Below, in pieces: positions 9,701-18,685 of a DNA stretch of 64,000 bases; within the stretch, counting starts at the first letter, position 1, and each line of letters starts with the position of its first letter. The notes under the pieces are model-generated. The model did not search any database. It saw only the letters and a list, made by a program, of their open reading frames with translations, and was not told where the DNA came from. This DNA is from Lysobacteraceae bacterium (GTDB taxonomy: Bacteria > Pseudomonadota > Gammaproteobacteria > Xanthomonadales > Rhodanobacteraceae), in assembly GCA_004143945.1 (NCBI GenBank), contig SEHB01000004.1, forward strand, positions 124,001 to 188,000, in the 5' to 3' direction. Position numbers and translations under genes: made by a program.

Positions 9701-10392
9701 ACCGCATGTTCGAACTCGCGACACCGGAGCCGGTGTGGCCCGTGCAACGCGCGCTGGTCGCGCGCGAGCTGCACGCACGCGGCCTGCGCGTGCCGCCGGC
9801 CGGCGGCGTCGACCCGCTCGAAGAGGTCGCGCGGATGGTCGAGCGCAGCCGTCGCGCCGACCTCGGCGATGGCCTGCGCCTGCTGGATCTCGGGTGTGAT
9901 GCGCGCGTCAGCGAGTTCGAATTCCAGTTGCCGCTGCGCCACGTGACGATCGCGCGCATGCGCGCGCTGTGCGCGGCGCATGGTGTCGCGGACGCGCTGC
10001 CGGCCACGCTCGAGGCGCAGCGGTTGAACGGCATGCTGGCCGGCTTCGTCGACCTGGTGTTCGAGTGGCGCGGGCGTTACCACGTGCTCGACTACAAGAC
10101 CAACTGGCTCGGCCCCGACCTCGCCGGCTATCGCGATGGAGGCCTCGACGCCGCGATGCGCACGCACCACTACCCGCTGCAGGCACTGCTGTACAGCGTC
10201 GCGGTCCACCGCTACCTGCGCCGGCGCCTGCGCGGATACTCGCCGGCACGGCACCTCGGCGGCAGCTGGTACGTGTTCGTGCGCGCGGTCGGTCTCGCCG
10301 CGGATACCGGCGTCTGGCGCCGTACGTGGCCGGTTGCATTGATCGAGGCGCTGGACGAACTGTTTGCCGGCACCGCAGGGGACGCCGCATGA
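6745..10392 (+). CDS. recB: exodeoxyribonuclease V subunit beta, RecB
   Basis: 1215 residues, close to E. coli RecB (1180). It is the 3'-5' superfamily 1A helicase and the nuclease of the RecBCD end-resection complex. Walker A is ASAGTGKT (Lys30), the Walker B/motif II is LIDEFQDTDQ near residue 390, and motif VI is LLYVAMTRAVHAL near 820. The C-terminal RecB nuclease domain has GFVDLVF and VLDYKTNW around residues 1100-1120, supplying the Asp, Asp and Lys of the D...DxK active site. RecC loading and RecA loading are family knowledge. Start ATG overlaps the recC stop (ATGA), and its own stop overlaps recD, which indicates translational coupling and fixed stoichiometry. Confidence 0.97.
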   Translation: MPSRDTTALRWRELPLDGRVLIEASAGTGKTWTIGVVYLRLLLERGLGAEQILVTTFTEAAAEELRERLRRRLVEAEHWLQHPAELEAAGASAAANGDVDTLPAWLAAHASDPERARQALRRIQLARADFDRAPIATIHALCQRIQREYPLEAGAAFRSERLVDEAELLHECVEDFWRRRYFEHALDPCEHAVLRDGPESLSWDLHAMAGSGAAAVLDPDGLDALRAEMELLRRPGFSDRLRALARDRTLYGGRKSRLSNGLENAAKALESELDSESMMDALHKALDDRFDDDAIDEQQSPAARTPLRDHPLLCCLQQMRELLAHRATFARGRVLAAANAQCVAQMRERAQRRGVRTFSMLIDGVHERLVGEAGAQLAGRLFEAFPAALIDEFQDTDQRQYAIFDRIYRAADGTTRGTLVMIGDPKQAIYGFRGGDIAAYLRAAAQAGLRHALGTNHRSSRALVGAINSLYGGEGGFGRTGIDYHPVTAAGTADAEPWSIDGEPVALPFTLHAFRCGAVDPKSGKPLDALVALEDLALDDCAARIAAQLVDERQHIGERRVRPGDIAVLLPTNRQVLALRERLVRRGVPCVGSGRGSVFDGEAAAEFELVLAGVLAADDEGAVRTALSTRLLGARFEDFEAWRTDAASFERELERFARWRALARSRGVLALVADLLAQRGAALLAAEGGERCVTDLRHLGELLAERQPQEQGLEGLSAWFARMRSDGGDGEHDAEDARQLRIESDAARVQLLTVHAAKGLEFPIVYLPLAWRIATRSGNFAPKVLRFHDDAGRLLVDVGSAAFAANLARHHREDLDERLRLLYVAMTRAVHALHVYWVERKSFPADGDPPDERACEVAAIDLLVAQAQRRLGITPGEAGLDVLASRLEGVALVDVPGPAAAMYVPPASAPRAYATRTPMPALRAFEWQHSFSAIARGATAASFAEAGAADEAATAMELPVPESTGDDPRLVALQALRGPRFGDAVHRMFELATPEPVWPVQRALVARELHARGLRVPPAGGVDPLEEVARMVERSRRADLGDGLRLLDLGCDARVSEFEFQLPLRHVTIARMRALCAAHGVADALPATLEAQRLNGMLAGFVDLVFEWRGRYHVLDYKTNWLGPDLAGYRDGGLDAAMRTHHYPLQALLYSVAVHRYLRRRLRGYSPARHLGGSWYVFVRAVGLAADTGVWRRTWPVALIEALDELFAGTAGDAA

Positions 10393-12137
10393 GCACGGGC
10401 GCGGCTCGTCCCTCGCGCATGATCGATCGCGGCCTCGCGCGCTGGGTGCAGGCGCACACGGGTTCGGCAGTGCTCGCGCGCGCGGCATTCGCCGCGAGCG
10501 TCGCCGAGGGCGAGGGACACGCCTGCGCGTTGCTGGCTTCGTCGTTCGGGGATGCCGGGCTCGCCGCGCTGCGCGCGCAGCCGTGGGTCGGCGACGGCAC
10601 CGCGTTCACGCCGTTCGTGCTCGATGCGGACGCGCGTTTCTACTTCTGGCGCAACTGGCGCCACGAACGCGAACTCGCGCACGCATTGCTCGGGCGTCGC
10701 GACGCGGGCACGGGGACCACCGCGGACACGTTGCAGCACGACCTCGACGCGTTGTTCGGCGACGAGCAGCCGCGCGCGACCACGCGCCAGCGCGAGGCGG
10801 TCGCGCGCGTCATCGACGCACGGCTGCTCGTGCTGACCGGTGGGCCGGGCACGGGCAAGACCTCGACTGTCGTGCGCATGCTCGCGATGCTGCTGCGACA
10901 CGCAGCGATCGCGGGGCTGCCCGCGCACCCCGCGATCGCGCTCGCGGCGCCGACCGGCAAGGCCGCGCAGCGGCTCGGCCAGGCGATCGCGCATGGCAAG
11001 GCCGCGCTGCTCGAGCGCCTCGATCCGGCTTCGCCGTTCCGCGCATTGCTCGACCGGATCCCGCAAGGCGAGGCACGCACGCTGCATCGCCTGCTCGGCT
11101 TCCGGCCCGCAGGCAACACCTTCGTGCACGGCCGCGCGAACCCACTCGCGGCGGACATCGTCGTCGTCGATGAAGCCTCGATGGTCGACCTCGCGCTGAT
11201 GCGCCAGCTGTTCGACGCGCTGCGCGCGGACGCGCGCCTCGTCATCGTCGGCGACCCGGGCCAGCTCGCCTCAGTCGATGCAGGCTCGGTACTCGCCGAT
11301 ATCGTCGCGGCCACGCCGCCTGCGCCGGAGCCGCCGCTCGCGCGCAACATCGTCACGCTCGACCACGTCTGGCGCGCGCAGGGCAGCCTGGCGCGCGGTG
11401 TCGCTGCGTTGCGCGGTGCGAACCACGGCTGGCTCGACGCCCTGCTCGAGAACGGCGGCGACGATGCACTCGGCTTCGAGGCCTGCACCGAGCCGGCCAG
11501 GCTGCGTGCGCGCATCGTGGCGTGGCTGGAACGGCATGCCGGCGTGCACGCGCGGCTGTTCGATCGTCGCGCGCAGCCGGCCGAAGCACTGTCCGCCCTG
11601 CGCGAATGCCAGTTGCTGTGCGCGCTGCGCGAAGGCCCGTTCGGCGTCGCGGGCGCCAACGCGCTCGTCACGCGCTGGCTCGGCGAGCGCCACGGGTTCG
11701 ATCCCTTGCGCACGTGGCATGCGGGCCGACCCGTGATCGTCACGCGCAACGACGCCGCGCGCGGGCTGTTCAACGGCGACATCGGAATCGCGCTCGAGGG
11801 ACCGGATGGCTTGCGCGTCTGGTTCGAATCGAGTGACCGCGATGGCCGCCCCGCGCTGCGCAGCCATTCGCCGCGCGTGCTGCCGGCCTGCGAGACCGCG
11901 TGGGCGATCACGGTGCATCGCAGCCAGGGTTCCGAGTACGCGGACGTCGCGGTGATCCTGCCGCCCGATCCCGACAATCCGCTGCTGACGCGCGAGCTGG
12001 TTTACACCGCGGTGTCGCGCGCGCGGCGCCAGGCACTGCTGTGGGCCGCGCCCGACGTGCTGCGCGCGGCCCTCGCACGCACGACGCGGCGCGACGGCGG
12101 CCTGCGCGACCGGCTCGCGCGCGGCGCCGCTGGATGA
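10389..12137 (+). CDS. recD: exodeoxyribonuclease V subunit alpha, RecD
   Basis: 582 residues (E. coli 608). It is the 5'-3' SF1B helicase of RecBCD. An N-terminal domain contacting RecC is followed by Walker [17 protein letters not shown] near residue 155, motif [16 protein letters not shown] near 260, and the C-terminal UvrD-like motif [15 protein letters not shown] near 507. The ATG at 10389 overlaps the recB stop by 4 bp and begins MSTGAARPS. The open frame runs further left, but that is inside recB. A recCBD order with no ptrA between recC and recB differs from enterobacteria and is usual in xanthomonads. Confidence 0.96.
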   Translation: MSTGAARPSRMIDRGLARWVQAHTGSAVLARAAFAASVAEGEGHACALLASSFGDAGLAALRAQPWVGDGTAFTPFVLDADARFYFWRNWRHERELAHALLGRRDAGTGTTADTLQHDLDALFGDEQPRATTRQREAVARVIDARLLVLTGGPGTGKTSTVVRMLAMLLRHAAIAGLPAHPAIALAAPTGKAAQRLGQAIAHGKAALLERLDPASPFRALLDRIPQGEARTLHRLLGFRPAGNTFVHGRANPLAADIVVVDEASMVDLALMRQLFDALRADARLVIVGDPGQLASVDAGSVLADIVAATPPAPEPPLARNIVTLDHVWRAQGSLARGVAALRGANHGWLDALLENGGDDALGFEACTEPARLRARIVAWLERHAGVHARLFDRRAQPAEALSALRECQLLCALREGPFGVAGANALVTRWLGERHGFDPLRTWHAGRPVIVTRNDAARGLFNGDIGIALEGPDGLRVWFESSDRDGRPALRSHSPRVLPACETAWAITVHRSQGSEYADVAVILPPDPDNPLLTRELVYTAVSRARRQALLWAAPDVLRAALARTTRRDGGLRDRLARGAAG

Positions 12138-12202
12138 GGCGGCGGGGCGCTGCTAACCTGCGCTCCCGACTCCACAGCGCCGCCGCCACCGCGGCGAAGC
12201 CG

Positions 12203-13231
12203 ATGTCCGCTATACCCGAATCCAGCCATGATTCCGTGCGCGCCGTGCTCTGGCGCGGCGACCACCTGCGCCTGCTCGACCAGCGCCTGCTGCCGCGCGA
12301 GGAGCGTCATGTCGACTGCCGCAGTGCGGACGAAGTCGCCGGCGCGATCCGCGATCTCGTGGTGCGCGGTGCGCCCGCGATCGGCATTGCGGCCGCGTGG
12401 GGCGTGGTGCTCGCGGCGCAGCGCGAACCCGAACGACTCGAACACGCGCTCGCGACGCTGCGCGCCGCGCGCCCGACCGCGGTGAACCTCATGTGGGCGC
12501 TCGACCGCATGCGCGGCGCGAGTGCCGATCCCGCCGATGCGCACGCGTTCGCGCGCGAGGCGCAGGCGATCCAGGACGAGGACCTCGCCGCCAACCGCCG
12601 CATGGGCGAACTCGGTGCCGCGCTGCTCGGCGCGGGCGATGGCGTGCTGACCCATTGCAATACCGGCTCGCTCGCGACCGCGGGATTCGGCACTGCGCTC
12701 GGCGTGATCCGCGCAGGGGTCGAGGACGGACGCATCGCGCGCGTGTTCGCGGGCGAGACGCGACCCTGGCTGCAGGGGGCGCGCCTGACGGTCTGGGAGC
12801 TGCTGCGCGACGGCATCCCGGCGACGCTGATCGCCGATTCCGCGGCCGCGCACCTGATGAAGACCGGGCAGGTGCAGTGGGTCATCGTCGGTGCGGACCG
12901 CATCGCCGCGAATGGCGACACCGCGAACAAGATCGGCACCTACCAGCTCGCGATCTCGGCGCGCCACCACGGCGTGAAGTTCATGGTGGTCGCGCCGTCT
13001 TCGACCGTCGACATGGCGAGCGCGAACGGCGACGGCATCGAGATCGAGCTGCGCGCGCCCGACGAATTGCTCGCGCACGCGGGCCAGCGCGTCGTGGTCG
13101 AAGGCGCGCAGGCGTGGAACCCGGTGTTCGACGTGACGCCCGCGACGCTGATCGACGCGATCGTGACCGAGCGCGGCGTGGTCCGGAACCCGGGCGACGG
13201 CGGCATGGCCCCGCTGTTCGGCGCGGCCTGA
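12203..13231 (+). CDS. mtnA: S-methyl-5-thioribose-1-phosphate isomerase MtnA
   Basis: 342 residues. It converts 5-methylthioribose-1-phosphate to methylthioribulose-1-phosphate in the methionine salvage pathway, in the cytosol. Signatures: [15 protein letters not shown] near residue 55, [10 protein letters not shown] with the presumed catalytic Cys near residue 150, and [19 protein letters not shown] with the catalytic Asp near 232. These separate MtnA from eIF2B subunits of the same fold. Start ATG 12203 gives [12 protein letters not shown], 65 nt after recD. No clear Shine-Dalgarno is seen (GGCGAAGCCG). No other salvage genes are in the window. Confidence 0.93.
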   Translation: MSAIPESSHDSVRAVLWRGDHLRLLDQRLLPREERHVDCRSADEVAGAIRDLVVRGAPAIGIAAAWGVVLAAQREPERLEHALATLRAARPTAVNLMWALDRMRGASADPADAHAFAREAQAIQDEDLAANRRMGELGAALLGAGDGVLTHCNTGSLATAGFGTALGVIRAGVEDGRIARVFAGETRPWLQGARLTVWELLRDGIPATLIADSAAAHLMKTGQVQWVIVGADRIAANGDTANKIGTYQLAISARHHGVKFMVVAPSSTVDMASANGDGIEIELRAPDELLAHAGQRVVVEGAQAWNPVFDVTPATLIDAIVTERGVVRNPGDGGMAPLFGAA

Positions 13232-13246
13232 GCGCGCCACCGACGC

Positions 13247-13684
13247 ATGGCCTGGCGCCGGCAGATCCTGCTGTTCGCGATCAGCGGCGTGATCGGCTTC
13301 GTGGTCGATGCGGGCATCGTGCAGGTGCTCGTGCGCGAATTCGGCGCCAATCCCTACGGCGCGCGCGTGCTGTCGTTCCTCGCCGCGGCGACCACGACCT
13401 GGGGCTTCAACCGCCGCTACACCTTCGCGGGCCACGGCGGTGCCAGTCGCAGGCGCGAGCTCGCGCGCTACCTGGTCGCGATGGCCTTCGGCTTCGCGCT
13501 GAACTACGGCGCCTATGCGCTCTGCGTGGCGACCTGGCCGCTGGTACGAAGCTGGCCCGCGATCGGAGTCGCGGTCGGTTCGGTGGCCGGTGCGGTGGTC
13601 AATTTCCTGAGTTCGAAATACTGGATCTTCCGCCCGGCCGCGCGCGCGCGGACAGGCGTCCCGGCCGCGCCTAAGTCACGCTGA
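13247..13684 (+). CDS. GtrA family membrane protein
   Basis: 145 residues with four hydrophobic segments (about residues 8-27, 38-57, 78-97 and 110-130), the GtrA/DPMS topology. Conserved family marks are SGVIGFVVDAGIVQVLV, TTTWGFNRRYTF, LNYGAYALC and VVNFLSSKYWIF. GtrA proteins are thought to flip or position undecaprenyl-linked sugars across the inner membrane for glycosylation of O-antigen, wall or other surface polymers. The substrate cannot be read from the sequence. It follows mtnA by 15 nt and is probably cotranscribed, though functionally unrelated. Confidence 0.85.
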   Translation: MAWRRQILLFAISGVIGFVVDAGIVQVLVREFGANPYGARVLSFLAAATTTWGFNRRYTFAGHGGASRRRELARYLVAMAFGFALNYGAYALCVATWPLVRSWPAIGVAVGSVAGAVVNFLSSKYWIFRPAARARTGVPAAPKSR

Positions 13685-13722
13685 AATCAGGGAAAAAGGC
13701 TGCCCCTGCAGCCCCGGCGTGG

Positions 13723-13728
13723 TATCAT
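13723..13728 (+). promoter_or_regulatory. possible -10 element for gyrA
   Basis: TATCAT in an otherwise GC-rich 186-nt gap upstream of gyrA. The -35 at 17 bp (CTGCCC) is poor, so this is a weak candidate. The leader to the ATG would be about 140 nt. Confidence 0.3.
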
Positions 13729-13870
13729 TTCGTGTTGCTTTCCGCGCCTGCCGGCCGGTCGTCCCCGACGACCGGCCCGGACTGCGCGGAACGGTGCGCG
13801 CGGGTGGATCCGCGACGCCGCCGTTCCGCCCGCAGGCGCGCCTCCGAAACGGACATGCCGAGGTTTCCTG

Positions 13871-16444
13871 ATGGCTGAGCTGGCCAAAGAAGTCATTCGC
13901 GTCAACATCGAGGACGAGGTCCGCAAGAGCTACCTCGACTACGCGATGAGCGTGATCGTCGGGCGTGCGCTGCCCGACGTGCGCGATGGCCTGAAGCCGG
14001 TGCACCGCCGCACGCTGTACTCGATGCACGAGTCGAACACGACCTGGAATCGCGCGTACGTGAAGTGCGCGCGCGTGGTCGGCGACGTGATGGGCAAGTA
14101 CCACCCGCACGGCGATTCGTCGATCTACGATGCGCTGGTGCGCATGGCGCAGGATTTCTCGATGCGCTACACGCTCGTCGACGGCCAGGGCAACTTCGGC
14201 TCGGTCGACGGCGACGAAGCCGCGGCGATGCGCTACACCGAGTGCCGCCTCGACCGCCTCACCTCGGAACTGCTGGCCGACATCGACAAGGAAACCGTCG
14301 ACTACCAGCCGAACTACGATGAGAAGGAACTCGAGCCGACGGTGCTGCCGACGCGCGTTCCGAACCTTCTCATCAACGGTTCGGCAGGCATCGCGGTCGG
14401 CATGGCGACCAACGTGCCGCCGCACAACCTGACCGAAGTGCTGACCGCGTGCATCGCGCTGATCGACGATGCAGGGCTCGGCTTCGACGAGCTCATGCAG
14501 ATCGTGCCCGGGCCGGACTTCCCGACCGCGGGCATCATCAATGGCTCGGCCGGCATCGTCGAGGCCTACAAGACCGGGCGTGGCCGCATCCTCGTGCGCG
14601 CGAAGGCCGAGATCGAGAGCGACGACAACGGCCGCGAGACGATCGTCGTCACCGAGCTCCCGTTCCAGGTCAACAAGGCGCGCCTGATCGAGAAGATCGC
14701 GGAGCTGGTCAAGGAAAAGCGCATCGAGGGCATATCCGAATTGCGCGACGAGTCCGACAAGGACGGCCTGCGCGTGGTCATCGAGGTGCGCCGCGACACC
14801 TCGGCCGACGTGCTGCTCAACAACCTGTTCCAGCAGACGCAGCTGCAGGTCACGTTCGGCATCAACATGGTCGCGCTCGTCGATGGCCAGCCGCGCACGC
14901 TCGGCCTGCGCGAGATCCTCGACGCGTTCATCCGCCATCGCCGCGAGATCGTCACGCGGCGCACGATCTTCGACCTGCGCAAGGCGCGCGATCGCGCCCA
15001 CATCCTCGAAGGCCTGACCGTCGCGCTCGCGAACATCGACGAGATGGTCGAGTTGATCCGCACCTCGCCGACGCCCGAAGAGGCGAAGCAGCGCATGCTC
15101 GCGCGCAGCTGGGAACCGGGCATGGTGCGTGCGCTGCTCGCGGCCGCCGGTGCCGACGCATCGCGGCCCGAAGGCCTGGATGTCGGGATCGGCCTGTCGG
15201 GCGCGGGTTACCAGTTGTCGGAAACGCAGGCGCAGCAGATCCTCGAGATGCGCCTTGCCCGCCTGACCGGGCTGGAGCAGGAAAAGCTCAGCGACGAATA
15301 CCGCGAACTGCTGACCGCGATCGCCAGCCTGATCGAGATCCTCGAGAACCCCGACGTGCTGCTCAAGGTCATCCGCGACGAGCTGGTCGCCTTGCGCGAG
15401 CAATACGGCGATGCGCGCCGCACGGTGATCCAGGCGAGTCAGGAAGACCTCGACATCCTCGACCTGATCGAACCCGAGGACGTGGTCGTGACGCTGTCGC
15501 ACGCGGGCTATGCGAAGCGCCAGCCGGTCAGCCTGTACCGCGCGCAGCGCCGCGGCGGCAAGGGCCGCTCGGCGACCGCGATGAAGGAAGAGGATTTCGT
15601 CGAGCGACTGTGGATCGCGAACACGCACGACACCCTGCTCGTGTTCACGAGCAAGGGCCGCGTGTTCTGGCTCAAGGTCTACAAGCTGCCCGACGCGGGT
15701 CCGCACGCGCGCGGCAAGCCGATCGTGAACCTGCTGCCGCTGGAACCGGACGAGCGCGTGCAGGCGGTGCAGACCGTGCGCGAGTTCGACGACGACCGCT
15801 ACGTGTTCTTCGCGACGCGCAACGGCACGGTCAAGAAGACCCCGCTGTCGGAGTTCGCGTTCCAGCTCCAGCGCGGCAAGATCGCGATCGGCCTCGACGA
15901 GGGCGATGCGCTCGTCGACGTGCAGCTCACCGACGGCGCGCGCGACGTGATGCTGTTCGCGTCGAACGGCAAGGCAGTGCGCTTCGCCGAAGACGAGGTG
16001 CGCTCGATGGGCCGAGCGGCGACCGGCGTGCGCGGCATGCGCCTGGCCGACGGCGAAACGGTGGTCAGCATGGTCGTGCCCGATGGCGACGACGACATCC
16101 TGACGGCGACCGAGCGCGGCTACGGCAAGCGCACCGAGCTCGTCGACTACCCGCGCAAGGGCCGCGGCACGCAGGGCGTGATCGCGATCCAGTGTTCGGA
16201 ACGCAACGGCGCGTTGATCGGAGCGGTGCAGCTCGGCGAGGCGCACGAACTCATGCTGATCTCCAACCAGGGCACGCTCGTGCGCACGCGCGCGACCGAG
16301 ATCGCGCGGGTCGGTCGCAATACGCAGGGCGTCACGCTGATCCGCCTGCCTGCCGACGAGCAGTTGGTCGGCGTCGTGCGCGTGGATGCCTTGGGCGAAG
16401 ACGACGGTGACAGCGAGCCGACAGACGCCGAGCCCGCCCTGTAG
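13871..16444 (+). CDS. gyrA: DNA gyrase subunit A
   Basis: 857 residues. It is the breakage-reunion subunit of DNA gyrase (A2B2), which introduces negative supercoils. The catalytic Tyr122 lies in AAMRYTE. The quinolone-resistance region reads [12 protein letters not shown], with Ser83 and Asp87, the wild-type (susceptible) residues in E. coli numbering. The gyrase-specific GyrA box QRRGGKG is at residues 559-565 before the six-bladed C-terminal DNA-wrapping propeller, which separates it from ParC. The start [16 protein letters not shown] is canonical, preceded by GAGG (13860-13863). The TAG stop lies at the very edge of a REP-like palindrome (see the next entry). The C-terminal tail is acidic ([16 protein letters not shown]), as in many GyrA proteins. 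Confidence 0.98.
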   Translation: MAELAKEVIRVNIEDEVRKSYLDYAMSVIVGRALPDVRDGLKPVHRRTLYSMHESNTTWNRAYVKCARVVGDVMGKYHPHGDSSIYDALVRMAQDFSMRYTLVDGQGNFGSVDGDEAAAMRYTECRLDRLTSELLADIDKETVDYQPNYDEKELEPTVLPTRVPNLLINGSAGIAVGMATNVPPHNLTEVLTACIALIDDAGLGFDELMQIVPGPDFPTAGIINGSAGIVEAYKTGRGRILVRAKAEIESDDNGRETIVVTELPFQVNKARLIEKIAELVKEKRIEGISELRDESDKDGLRVVIEVRRDTSADVLLNNLFQQTQLQVTFGINMVALVDGQPRTLGLREILDAFIRHRREIVTRRTIFDLRKARDRAHILEGLTVALANIDEMVELIRTSPTPEEAKQRMLARSWEPGMVRALLAAAGADASRPEGLDVGIGLSGAGYQLSETQAQQILEMRLARLTGLEQEKLSDEYRELLTAIASLIEILENPDVLLKVIRDELVALREQYGDARRTVIQASQEDLDILDLIEPEDVVVTLSHAGYAKRQPVSLYRAQRRGGKGRSATAMKEEDFVERLWIANTHDTLLVFTSKGRVFWLKVYKLPDAGPHARGKPIVNLLPLEPDERVQAVQTVREFDDDRYVFFATRNGTVKKTPLSEFAFQLQRGKIAIGLDEGDALVDVQLTDGARDVMLFASNGKAVRFAEDEVRSMGRAATGVRGMRLADGETVVSMVVPDGDDDILTATERGYGKRTELVDYPRKGRGTQGVIAIQCSERNGALIGAVQLGEAHELMLISNQGTLVRTRATEIARVGRNTQGVTLIRLPADEQLVGVVRVDALGEDDGDSEPTDAEPAL

Positions 16445-16530
16445 GAGCGGCGAAGCCGCGACCGTCACGCAGGACGATCGCGGCTTCAGGCGGGTTTCGA
16501 CGCAGTGCCGTTCGCGGCGCGCCGCTCCTG
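16441..16530 (+). repeat. REP/BIME-like palindromic element at the gyrA 3' end
   Basis: The outer arm AGGAGCGGCG (16443-16452) pairs with CGCCGCTCCT (16520-16529). The inner arm AAGCCGCGA (16453-16461) pairs with TCGCGGCTT (16478-16486). The GTAGGAGCGGCGAAGCCGCGA core is the common REP head of xanthomonads and pseudomonads. The gyrA stop codon TAG (16442-16444) is part of the element. It separates convergent gyrA and the peroxiredoxin gene and may double as a mRNA-stabilising or terminating structure. Confidence 0.8.
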
Positions 16531-16543
16531 CCGCTCGCGTTCG

Positions 16544-17023
16544 TCAGCCGATCGCGTCGAGCACCGCTTCGGCGCTCGACACCTTGAATTCGCCGGGTGC
16601 CTCCACCGCGAGCTGCTTCACGACGCCGTCCTCGGCGTACAGCGCGAAGCGCTTCGAGCGCAGGCCCATGCCGAACTTCGTCGCGTCCATCTCGAGGCCG
16701 AGCGCCTTGACGAACTCGCCGTTGCCATCGGCGAGCATCGCGAGCTCGTCGGGTACGTCGCGCTGCTTCGCCCAGGCCCCCATCACGAACGCGTCGTTGA
16801 CCGACAGGCAGGCCACGTCGATGTCGCGCTGGCGGAAATCCGCGAGCCTCGCGACGTAACCCGGCAGGTGCTTCTCGGAGCAGGTCGGCGTGAACGCGCC
16901 GGGCACGCCGAACAGCACGACCTTGCGGTTGGCGAAGATCTCGTCGGTGGTGACCGGCTGCACGCCGTCACGCATGCGACCGAGGGTCGCGGAGGGAATG
17001 CGGTCGCCGGTCTTGATGGTCAT
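16544..17023 (-). CDS. peroxiredoxin, Prx5-like
   Basis: 159 residues. It is a thiol peroxidase reducing H2O2 and organic hydroperoxides. The active site PGAFTPTCSEKHLPGY gives peroxidatic Cys48 with the Thr and Pro of the PxxxTxxC motif; a second Cys (residue 72, DVACLSVND) is at the position seen in Prx5/hybrid types. VNDAFVMGAWAKQ is typical of the subfamily. The start has a clear AGGAG site about 10 nt upstream. It is divergent from hsp20, with a shared 142-nt promoter region. The reductant (glutaredoxin or thioredoxin) is not encoded nearby. Confidence 0.92.
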   Translation of the reverse strand: MTIKTGDRIPSATLGRMRDGVQPVTTDEIFANRKVVLFGVPGAFTPTCSEKHLPGYVARLADFRQRDIDVACLSVNDAFVMGAWAKQRDVPDELAMLADGNGEFVKALGLEMDATKFGMGLRSKRFALYAEDGVVKQLAVEAPGEFKVSSAEAVLDAIG

Positions 17024-17088
17024 GTCGTTCAGCTCCTCGCAGGACAGGGAGGTCGATCATACGACGCCCCCGCGGGCGCAGCGCACGC

Positions 17089-17116
17089 CTTGAATCGTGC
17101 GCGCCGGACCCTAGAT
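17089..17116 (+). promoter_or_regulatory. sigma32-like heat-shock promoter of hsp20
   Basis: CTTGAA (17089-17094), a 14-bp spacer and CCCTAGAT (17109-17116). The -35 is an exact match to the RpoH consensus, and the -10 has 5 of the 7 fixed positions of CCCCATnT. It lies 50 nt before the hsp20 ATG. Heat-shock control of a small Hsp is expected; the match itself is seen directly. Confidence 0.6.
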
Positions 17117-17165
17117 CCGTGGCATGGCGGCCGCAGGCGCCGCCCTCACATTCCGGAGGGAAAGC

Positions 17166-17612
17166 ATGAGCATCACCCGTCACAATCCGTGGGCATCCAA
17201 CGGCAACGTGCAGGACGAGCTGCGCGGCCTGTTCGACCGCTTCTTCAACGCCGACGATGCCGACCAGTCGAACGTCGTGACCAGCCAGTGGGCGCCGCGC
17301 GTCGACATCAAGGAAGAGGAAAAGCGCTTCGTGATCCTCGCCGACATCCCCGGTGTCGACCCGAAGGACATCGAAGTGCACATGGACAAGGGCATCCTGT
17401 CGCTCAAGGGCGAACGCCAGTCGCAGGCGAAGGAGCAGAACGGCAAGTTCACGCGCGTGGAACGCACGCACGGCAGCTTCTACCGCCGCTTCGCGCTGCC
17501 CGACAGCGCCGATGCCGATGGCATCACGGCGGTCGGCAAGCACGGCGTGCTGGAGATCTCGATTCCGAAGAAGCCGGAGACCACGCCGCGCCGCATCGCG
17601 ATCGGCAGCTGA
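17166..17612 (+). CDS. Hsp20 / small heat-shock protein (alpha-crystallin family)
   Basis: 148 residues. It is an ATP-independent holdase that binds unfolding proteins as oligomers. The alpha-crystallin domain spans about residues 40-135: APRVDIKEEEKRFVILADIPG, then VEVHM-type strands, GERQ, the RxxGSFYRRFALP motif, and VGKHGVLEISIPK, which holds the conserved G-x-L. The C-terminal I-x-I-type anchor could be IAI in RRIAIGS. The start is set by GGAGGGAAAGC before ATG 17166. Upstream is a sigma32-like promoter and downstream a strong terminator, then the cochaperone CbpA, so the three elements form a heat-stress locus. Confidence 0.95.
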   Translation: MSITRHNPWASNGNVQDELRGLFDRFFNADDADQSNVVTSQWAPRVDIKEEEKRFVILADIPGVDPKDIEVHMDKGILSLKGERQSQAKEQNGKFTRVERTHGSFYRRFALPDSADADGITAVGKHGVLEISIPKKPETTPRRIAIGS

Positions 17613-17678
17613 GCGACCCGGCCGCGCGGCCGGCGCTTTGGTACGCTGCGCGAAAGCGCGGCGCAGCTGGTGACACCC

Positions 17679-17714
17679 ACGGCCCGCGGCCGCGAACCGC
17701 GGGCCGTTTCGTTT
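17679..17714 (+). terminator. intrinsic terminator after hsp20 / in cbpA leader
   Basis: An 11-bp perfect stem ACGGCCCGCGG / CCGCGGGCCGT with a 7-nt loop, directly followed by TTCGTTT. It lies 67 nt after the hsp20 stop and 18 nt before the cbpA ATG, so it should reduce readthrough from hsp20 to cbpA. Confidence 0.65.
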
Positions 17715-17731
17715 CGGAAGGCAGGCACAGG

Positions 17732-18622
17732 ATGGAATTCAAGGACTACTACGACACGCTCGGCGTCAAGGCGGACGCGACCGATGCCGAGGTCAAGTCG
17801 GCCTATCGCAGGCTCGCGCGCAAGTACCACCCTGACGTCAGCAAGGAAGCCGGTGCGGAAGACCGGTTCAAGGCGGTCAACGAAGCGTACGAGGCGCTCA
17901 AGGATCCCGACCGCCGCAAGGCCTACGACCAGCTGCGCGCGGGCGGTTATCGCGGCGGCGACCCGTTTCGCGGACCACCGCCGAACTGGCAGCGTGAAAC
18001 GCATTTCGACGGCGGCGAGGGCGACGGTGATTTCAGCGACTTCTTCGAATCGCTGTTCGGCGGTGGCCGTGCGGGTGGCGCGCGCCCGGGGCCGCGTCGC
18101 GGGCGCGACCTGCACGCGCAGGTCGCGGTCGGCATCGACAACGCCTGGCATGGCGGACGCGAGCGCATCAGCCTCAGGGACGGGCAGGGCGAGCGCACGC
18201 TCGAGGTCAAGATCCCCGCAGGCATCCTTCCGGGGCAGCAGATCCGGCTCGCGGGGCAGGGTTACCACGGGGTACACGGAGGACCACGCGGCGACCTGAT
18301 CCTCGAGATCCAGTTGCGCGACGACGGCCGATTCCGACTCGAGGGGCGCAACGTGCTGTCGACATTGCCGGTGGCGCCTTGGGAGGCCGCGCTCGGCGCG
18401 ACGGTCAAGGTGCCGACGCTCGGCGGCGACGTCGAACTGCGCATCCCGGCGGGTTCGGACGGCGGCCGCAAGATGCGTCTGCGCGGGCGCGGCTGGCCCG
18501 GCCAGCCGCCGGGCGACCAGATCGTGACGCTGGAGATCAGGGTGCCGCCCGCGTCGAACGACGAGCAGCGCGCGCTCTACGAGAAGATGGCGCAGAGTTT
18601 CGACTTCGATCCGCGCGCCTGA
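17732..18622 (+). CDS. cbpA: DnaJ-family cochaperone CbpA
   Basis: 296 residues. The J domain at residues 1-70 has the HPD motif (residues 33-35, KYHPDVSKEAG) that stimulates DnaK ATPase. A Gly/Phe-rich linker follows (RGGDPFRG, SLFGGGRAGGARPGPRRGR), and then the DnaJ C-terminal substrate-binding domains (LHAQVAVGI to the C-terminus). The CxxCxGxG zinc fingers of DnaJ are absent, which with the length identifies the CbpA type. Start ATG 17732 gives MEFKDYYDTLGV. CbpA also binds DNA in E. coli; here that is only family knowledge. Transcription probably comes from hsp20 readthrough or from an unseen promoter in the 119-nt gap. Confidence 0.94.
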   Translation: MEFKDYYDTLGVKADATDAEVKSAYRRLARKYHPDVSKEAGAEDRFKAVNEAYEALKDPDRRKAYDQLRAGGYRGGDPFRGPPPNWQRETHFDGGEGDGDFSDFFESLFGGGRAGGARPGPRRGRDLHAQVAVGIDNAWHGGRERISLRDGQGERTLEVKIPAGILPGQQIRLAGQGYHGVHGGPRGDLILEIQLRDDGRFRLEGRNVLSTLPVAPWEAALGATVKVPTLGGDVELRIPAGSDGGRKMRLRGRGWPGQPPGDQIVTLEIRVPPASNDEQRALYEKMAQSFDFDPRA

Positions 18623-18647
18623 GCAGCGGCTGCCGCAGGCGCGAGAG

Positions 18648-18685
18648 GATGCTGCGGCGCACGCCGCGCGGGCCGCGGCAGCATC
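18648..18685. terminator. hairpin between convergent cbpA and pilH
   Basis: GATGCTGC (18648-18655) pairs with GCAGCATC (18678-18685), with further GC-rich pairing inside. It overlaps the pilH stop codon. No clear T-tract is present on either side, so bidirectional termination is only a possibility. Confidence 0.35.

Noticed and set aside
6562-10488. 1308-codon open frame on the minus strand opposite recB
   Set aside because: It lies opposite a well-conserved recB. Its product is Arg/Ala/His-rich with no family motif, as expected from high GC at the third codon position. The same holds for the long antisense frames opposite recC, gyrA, sucA, mrpA and mrpD.
13676-16468. 930-codon open frame on the minus strand opposite gyrA
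   Set aside because: Composition is typical of an antisense shadow (Arg, Asp, Val, Leu repeats). gyrA on the plus strand is certain.
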